Assembly (NCBI GenBank): GCA_030426925.1
Contig: JAUHXT010000018.1
Span: 1 to 33,454, forward strand
Source of the DNA: Alphaproteobacteria bacterium
GTDB lineage: Bacteria; Pseudomonadota; Alphaproteobacteria; Micavibrionales; Micavibrionaceae
Direction of reading: 5' to 3'
Length of the DNA: 33,454 bases
The translations under genes were made by a program, and so were the position numbers. A model generated the notes under the pieces. The model searched no databases. It was not told the DNA's origin and worked only from the letters and a program-made list of their open reading frames with translations. Positions within the stretch are counted from its first letter, which is position 1, and each line of letters starts with the position of its first letter. Positions 31,479 to 33,454 of this stretch are shown here, one piece after another.

Positions 31479-31865
31479 GCTGGTTTCAAAACGGAAGCTT
31501 CCACCCCACCCCGGTGTTATTAAATTGTAGCCAGTTTTACCGTCACCCAAAGTAATGCCCTTCAGACTTTTACGCAGAACGGACATATGTACCCGTATTC
31601 TGTTTCGGGCATCGTCATCAGGAATTCTCGGGAACAGACTGTCCTGAAGATGGCGCATTGAAACGCTGTGATTATCAGCTTCGAGTATAAGCTGTAACAG
31701 GCGTGTCGGCATTGCGCGCAGGCGAACCTCTTGTTCTTGGTAACACACAACGCCATGATGTATGCGCGGTGTACCGTCACTATTGATATGGTTTGCCCGA
31801 CCGGCCTCTCTAAAGACAAGCTTTAAGCTAAACCCCTCAACGGTTATTATGGTATTTTCTGACAT
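31449..31865 (-). CDS. stand-alone winged-helix (OmpR/PhoB-type) DNA-binding protein
   Basis: The 138 residues match the transcriptional regulatory C-terminal domain: VRLRAMPTRLLQLILEADNH, then SVSMRHLQDSLF and the recognition region ARNRIRVHMSVLRKSLKG, the normal order of OmpR-type winged helices (about residues 45-118). No receiver domain precedes it, so it is not a standard response regulator. The N-terminal 40 residues resemble nothing I know. It is divergent from the DUF429-like gene with a 34-bp gap and convergent with rarA, whose 3' end it overlaps by 30 bp. The start codon lies at the predicted transcription start. Confidence 0.75.
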   Translation of the reverse strand: MSENTIITVEGFSLKLVFREAGRANHINSDGTPRIHHGVVCYQEQEVRLRAMPTRLLQLILEADNHSVSMRHLQDSLFPRIPDDDARNRIRVHMSVLRKSLKGITLGDGKTGYNLITPGWGGSFRFETSLLRIPAPQL

Positions 31866-31870
31866 GCGGC

Positions 31871-31898
31871 TTTATAGCAAATAAACACGAGACGTCAA
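31871..31898 (-). promoter_or_regulatory. promoter of the winged-helix gene (leaderless)
   Basis: On the minus strand TTGACG (31898-31893) and TATAAA (31876-31871) are 16 bp apart. Only GCCGC separates the -10 box from the ATG at 31865, so transcription should start at or next to the A of ATG. No ribosome-binding site exists. The 34-bp divergent gap also serves the gene at 31900. Confidence 0.65.
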
Positions 31899-31899
31899 T

Positions 31900-32781
31900 A
31901 TGAAAAATTATGAACTATTCTGCGGAATTGACTGGAGCGGGGCCAAAACACCGGTCAACACAAAGTCGATTGCTGTGGCCTTGGCTTGGCCGGACAGGGA
32001 AGCGCCCCATGCTTCCGGCAAAATCTGGTCGCGTGAAAAGGTTGCCGACTGGCTGGTGGCCATGGCCGAAAAGGGCAAGCGCATGCTGGTCGGCATCGAT
32101 TGTAATTTCGGCTACGCGCAGGAAATCGGGGTACGGCAGTTCGGACCGGACTATGATTACCGTGATCTCTGGCAGGCTGTGGAAGCGGCCAATCAGAATG
32201 AAGCCAACTATTTCGCCGGTGGATACTGGCAAAACGCGTCCTATGCACCGTATTTCTGGACGGAAGGCAAAATGCCGGACGGTTTTACCATGCCCAAACG
32301 GCTGACCGAAACCACTTGCGGGCAGGCGGGGTATGGCTGGCCCGAAAGCCCGTTTAAGCTGATAGGTGCCAAGCAGGTGGGTAAAGGAGGTCTGGCGGGT
32401 ATGCGCATGGCACTGGATTTGAAGGAAAAGCTGGGCAGTGCAATCGCCATCTGGCCGTTTGAACGGGATACGGATGATGCAGTCATAGTTATGAGCGAGA
32501 TTTACCCGCGCCAGTTCCTGCGCCGTGCCGGACATGGTAATGCCAAGGTACGGACGATGGCGGAGCTGAATACAGCTATGACTGCTCTGGGTTCAGAGAA
32601 AGCGGAAGTCAAAGGTGCGGACATTACCGACCACGACGCCGATGCGCTCATCTCCGCTGCCGGATTGCGGTTTTTATGCGGGTCAGGTAAAACAGTGCCT
32701 GATAACATTGCCCATCCGCCAATGCTGGACGATTTAGCCGCCAGCCGGGAAGGGTGGATTTTTGGGGTTGGAGACAAATAA
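31900..32781 (+). CDS. DUF429-like RNase H-fold protein of unknown function
   Basis: The 293-residue protein begins CGIDWSGAK, with Asp11 in the first strand, has a second acidic strand end at Asp67 (LVGIDCNFGY) and ends with TDHDADALISAAGLRF (Asp244, Asp246, Asp248). This pattern is that of RNase H/RuvC-like folds and of the DUF429 group, from memory. A nuclease activity would be an inference only. In between are aromatic-rich segments (NYFAGGYWQNASYAPYFW) and a Trp/Arg-containing GWPESPFK. The ATG has GAGACG upstream. crcB begins 1 bp after its stop. Confidence 0.7.
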   Translation: MKNYELFCGIDWSGAKTPVNTKSIAVALAWPDREAPHASGKIWSREKVADWLVAMAEKGKRMLVGIDCNFGYAQEIGVRQFGPDYDYRDLWQAVEAANQNEANYFAGGYWQNASYAPYFWTEGKMPDGFTMPKRLTETTCGQAGYGWPESPFKLIGAKQVGKGGLAGMRMALDLKEKLGSAIAIWPFERDTDDAVIVMSEIYPRQFLRRAGHGNAKVRTMAELNTAMTALGSEKAEVKGADITDHDADALISAAGLRFLCGSGKTVPDNIAHPPMLDDLAASREGWIFGVGDK

Positions 32782-32782
32782 C

Positions 32783-33163
32783 ATGCAGATAATTTTGGCT
32801 ATAGCGGCCGGCGGGGCAGCGGGGGCGGTGATGCGGCATTTCGCCAATAATGCCATCATGCACCAGGTAACCTCCGGTTTTCCCTACGGAATATTAAGCA
32901 TCAACGTCATTGGTTCCCTTTTGATGGGGGTAATGGTTGGCCTGTTTGCCCATGTCTGGCAGCCGCCTGCCGAAATCAAGGCGTTTTTAACGGTCGGTGT
33001 GTTGGGCGCATTTACTACCTTTTCAACCTTTTCTCTGGATGTTGTGACCCTGTATGAACGCGGCGCTGTTTTGGCCGCTGCCGCTTACATCACGGCCTCC
33101 GTGATTTTATCAATCGCAGGCCTGTTCGCAGGGCTTTTGCTGGTAAGGCATTTCGCATCATGA
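32783..33163 (+). CDS. crcB: fluoride ion channel CrcB/Fluc
   Basis: Small dual-topology channel that exports fluoride. The start at 32783 has GGAG at 9 bp; the in-frame TTG at 32762 lies inside the preceding gene and is rejected. The 126 residues form four helices with family hallmarks: GGAAGAVMRH in helix 1, INVIGSLLMG in helix 2, and VGVLGAFTTFSTFSLD with the phenylalanine and Thr/Ser lining in helix 3. No fluoride riboswitch is seen upstream. The stop overlaps the next start as ATGA. Confidence 0.96.
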   Translation: MQIILAIAAGGAAGAVMRHFANNAIMHQVTSGFPYGILSINVIGSLLMGVMVGLFAHVWQPPAEIKAFLTVGVLGAFTTFSTFSLDVVTLYERGAVLAAAAYITASVILSIAGLFAGLLLVRHFAS

Positions 33164-33454
33164 GCAAGGTACGTCATGTCACGGTATCGGAAGGCGATGA
33201 TGGGCAGCGGCTGGATCGCTGGCTAACCCACCAGACGGTAAAACCCCCACTGGCTTACCCACCAGATGGCTTACTCACCAGATTGGTTACTCACAGTTTT
33301 ATTACTCACCAGATTGGTTACTCACCAGATTCACTACCCACCCTTTTTCTTACCCACCACTCTCCCTTACCCACCCTTTTTCTTACCCACCACTCTCCCT
33401 TACCCACCCTTTTTCTTACCCACCACTCTCCCTTACCCACCCTTTTTCTTACCC
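33160..33454 (+). pseudogene. RluC-type 23S rRNA pseudouridine synthase, N-terminus only, running into a tandem repeat
   Basis: The ATG overlaps the crcB stop (ATGA). Codons 1-22 read VRHVTVSEGDDGQRLDRWL, the typical N-terminal S4-like start of RluC/RluD-type enzymes. From codon 23 (about 33226) homology stops and the frame reads tandem repeat sequence (THQTV..., later PTLFLTHHSPL units of 11 residues), staying open to the window end. No catalytic domain is visible here. Either the gene is disrupted by the repeat, or the sequence beyond is an assembly error. The gene cannot be judged intact or broken from this window. Confidence 0.6.
33224..33454. repeat. 16/17-bp tandem repeat (33-bp higher-order unit) at window end
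   Basis: A core TTACYCACC recurs at 33255, 33271, 33287, 33302, 33318, 33335, 33350, 33367, 33383, 33400, 33416, 33433 and 33449, after a first copy at 33224. Early copies are degenerate and share CAGATTGG; from 33334 on two types alternate (TTTTTC and ACTCTCCC after the core) to give an exact 33-bp period. The array runs out of the window. Copies become more uniform towards the end, as expected of recent expansion. Confidence 0.9.

Noticed and set aside
32762-32782. crcB start at TTG 32762
   Set aside because: It lies inside the preceding gene; the ATG at 32783 has GGAG upstream and gives the normal N-terminus.
33224-33454. The terminal repeat as a CRISPR array
   Set aside because: Copies are only 16-17 bp apart with no unique spacers and no palindromic repeat; it is a plain tandem repeat.

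Overview
The window is the core ribosomal/RNA-polymerase super-cluster of a bacterium, most likely an alphaproteobacterium, plus a short ordinary housekeeping flank. Gene order (rpoB-rpoC, rpsL-rpsG-fusA-tuf, rpsJ to rplO, secY-adk-rpsM-rpsK-rpoA-rplQ) is the proteobacterial one. An adk right after secY, no rpsD or rpmJ in the alpha operon, a 391-residue EF-Tu and a long acidic L17 C-terminus point to Alphaproteobacteria. Genus cannot be read from the sequence; a deep-branching or predatory/symbiotic lineage is possible but that is a guess.

Layout. 1-1664 is the 3' part of rpoB, then a 265-bp gap with a REP-like palindrome and a possible 49-codon membrane micro-ORF, then rpoC ending at a strong intrinsic terminator (6154-6183). 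An unrecognised gene (6248-6973) separates rpoC from the str operon, which starts at a sigma70-type promoter (6993-7022). From rpsL (7218) to rplO (21681) all genes are on the plus strand with short spacers: str, S10 and spc operons run together to an intrinsic terminator at 21706-21733. secY-adk follows. rpsM-rpsK-rpoA-rplQ has its own promoter with consensus hexamers (23822-23849) whose -10 box lies in a perfect dyad, and ends at a terminator at 26402-26432. After this come panB (minus strand), an AT-rich orphan, a periplasmic HtrA/Do protease, a multi-pass membrane protein coupled to rarA, a stand-alone winged-helix regulator (minus strand), a DUF429-like RNase H-fold protein, crcB, and the first 22 codons of a RluC-type pseudouridine synthase that run into a 16/17-bp tandem repeat reaching the window end.

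How the genes work together. Nearly all of 1-26344 makes RNA polymerase (beta, beta', alpha), ribosomal proteins, elongation factors G and Tu, the SecY channel and adenylate kinase. The flank covers pantothenate synthesis, envelope protein quality control, fork maintenance and fluoride export.

No stretch longer than 300 bases lacks a gene; the largest gaps (1665-1929, 6974-7217, 23803-24003, 26345-26549) are described as features. I see no tRNA, rRNA, CRISPR or insertion sequence. I do not see a new multi-gene system. The most unusual things are lysine/alanine-rich tails on several ribosomal proteins, insertions in S12 and S7, the palindromic operator-like promoter of rpsM, two probable leaderless genes, and the terminal minisatellite inside rluC.
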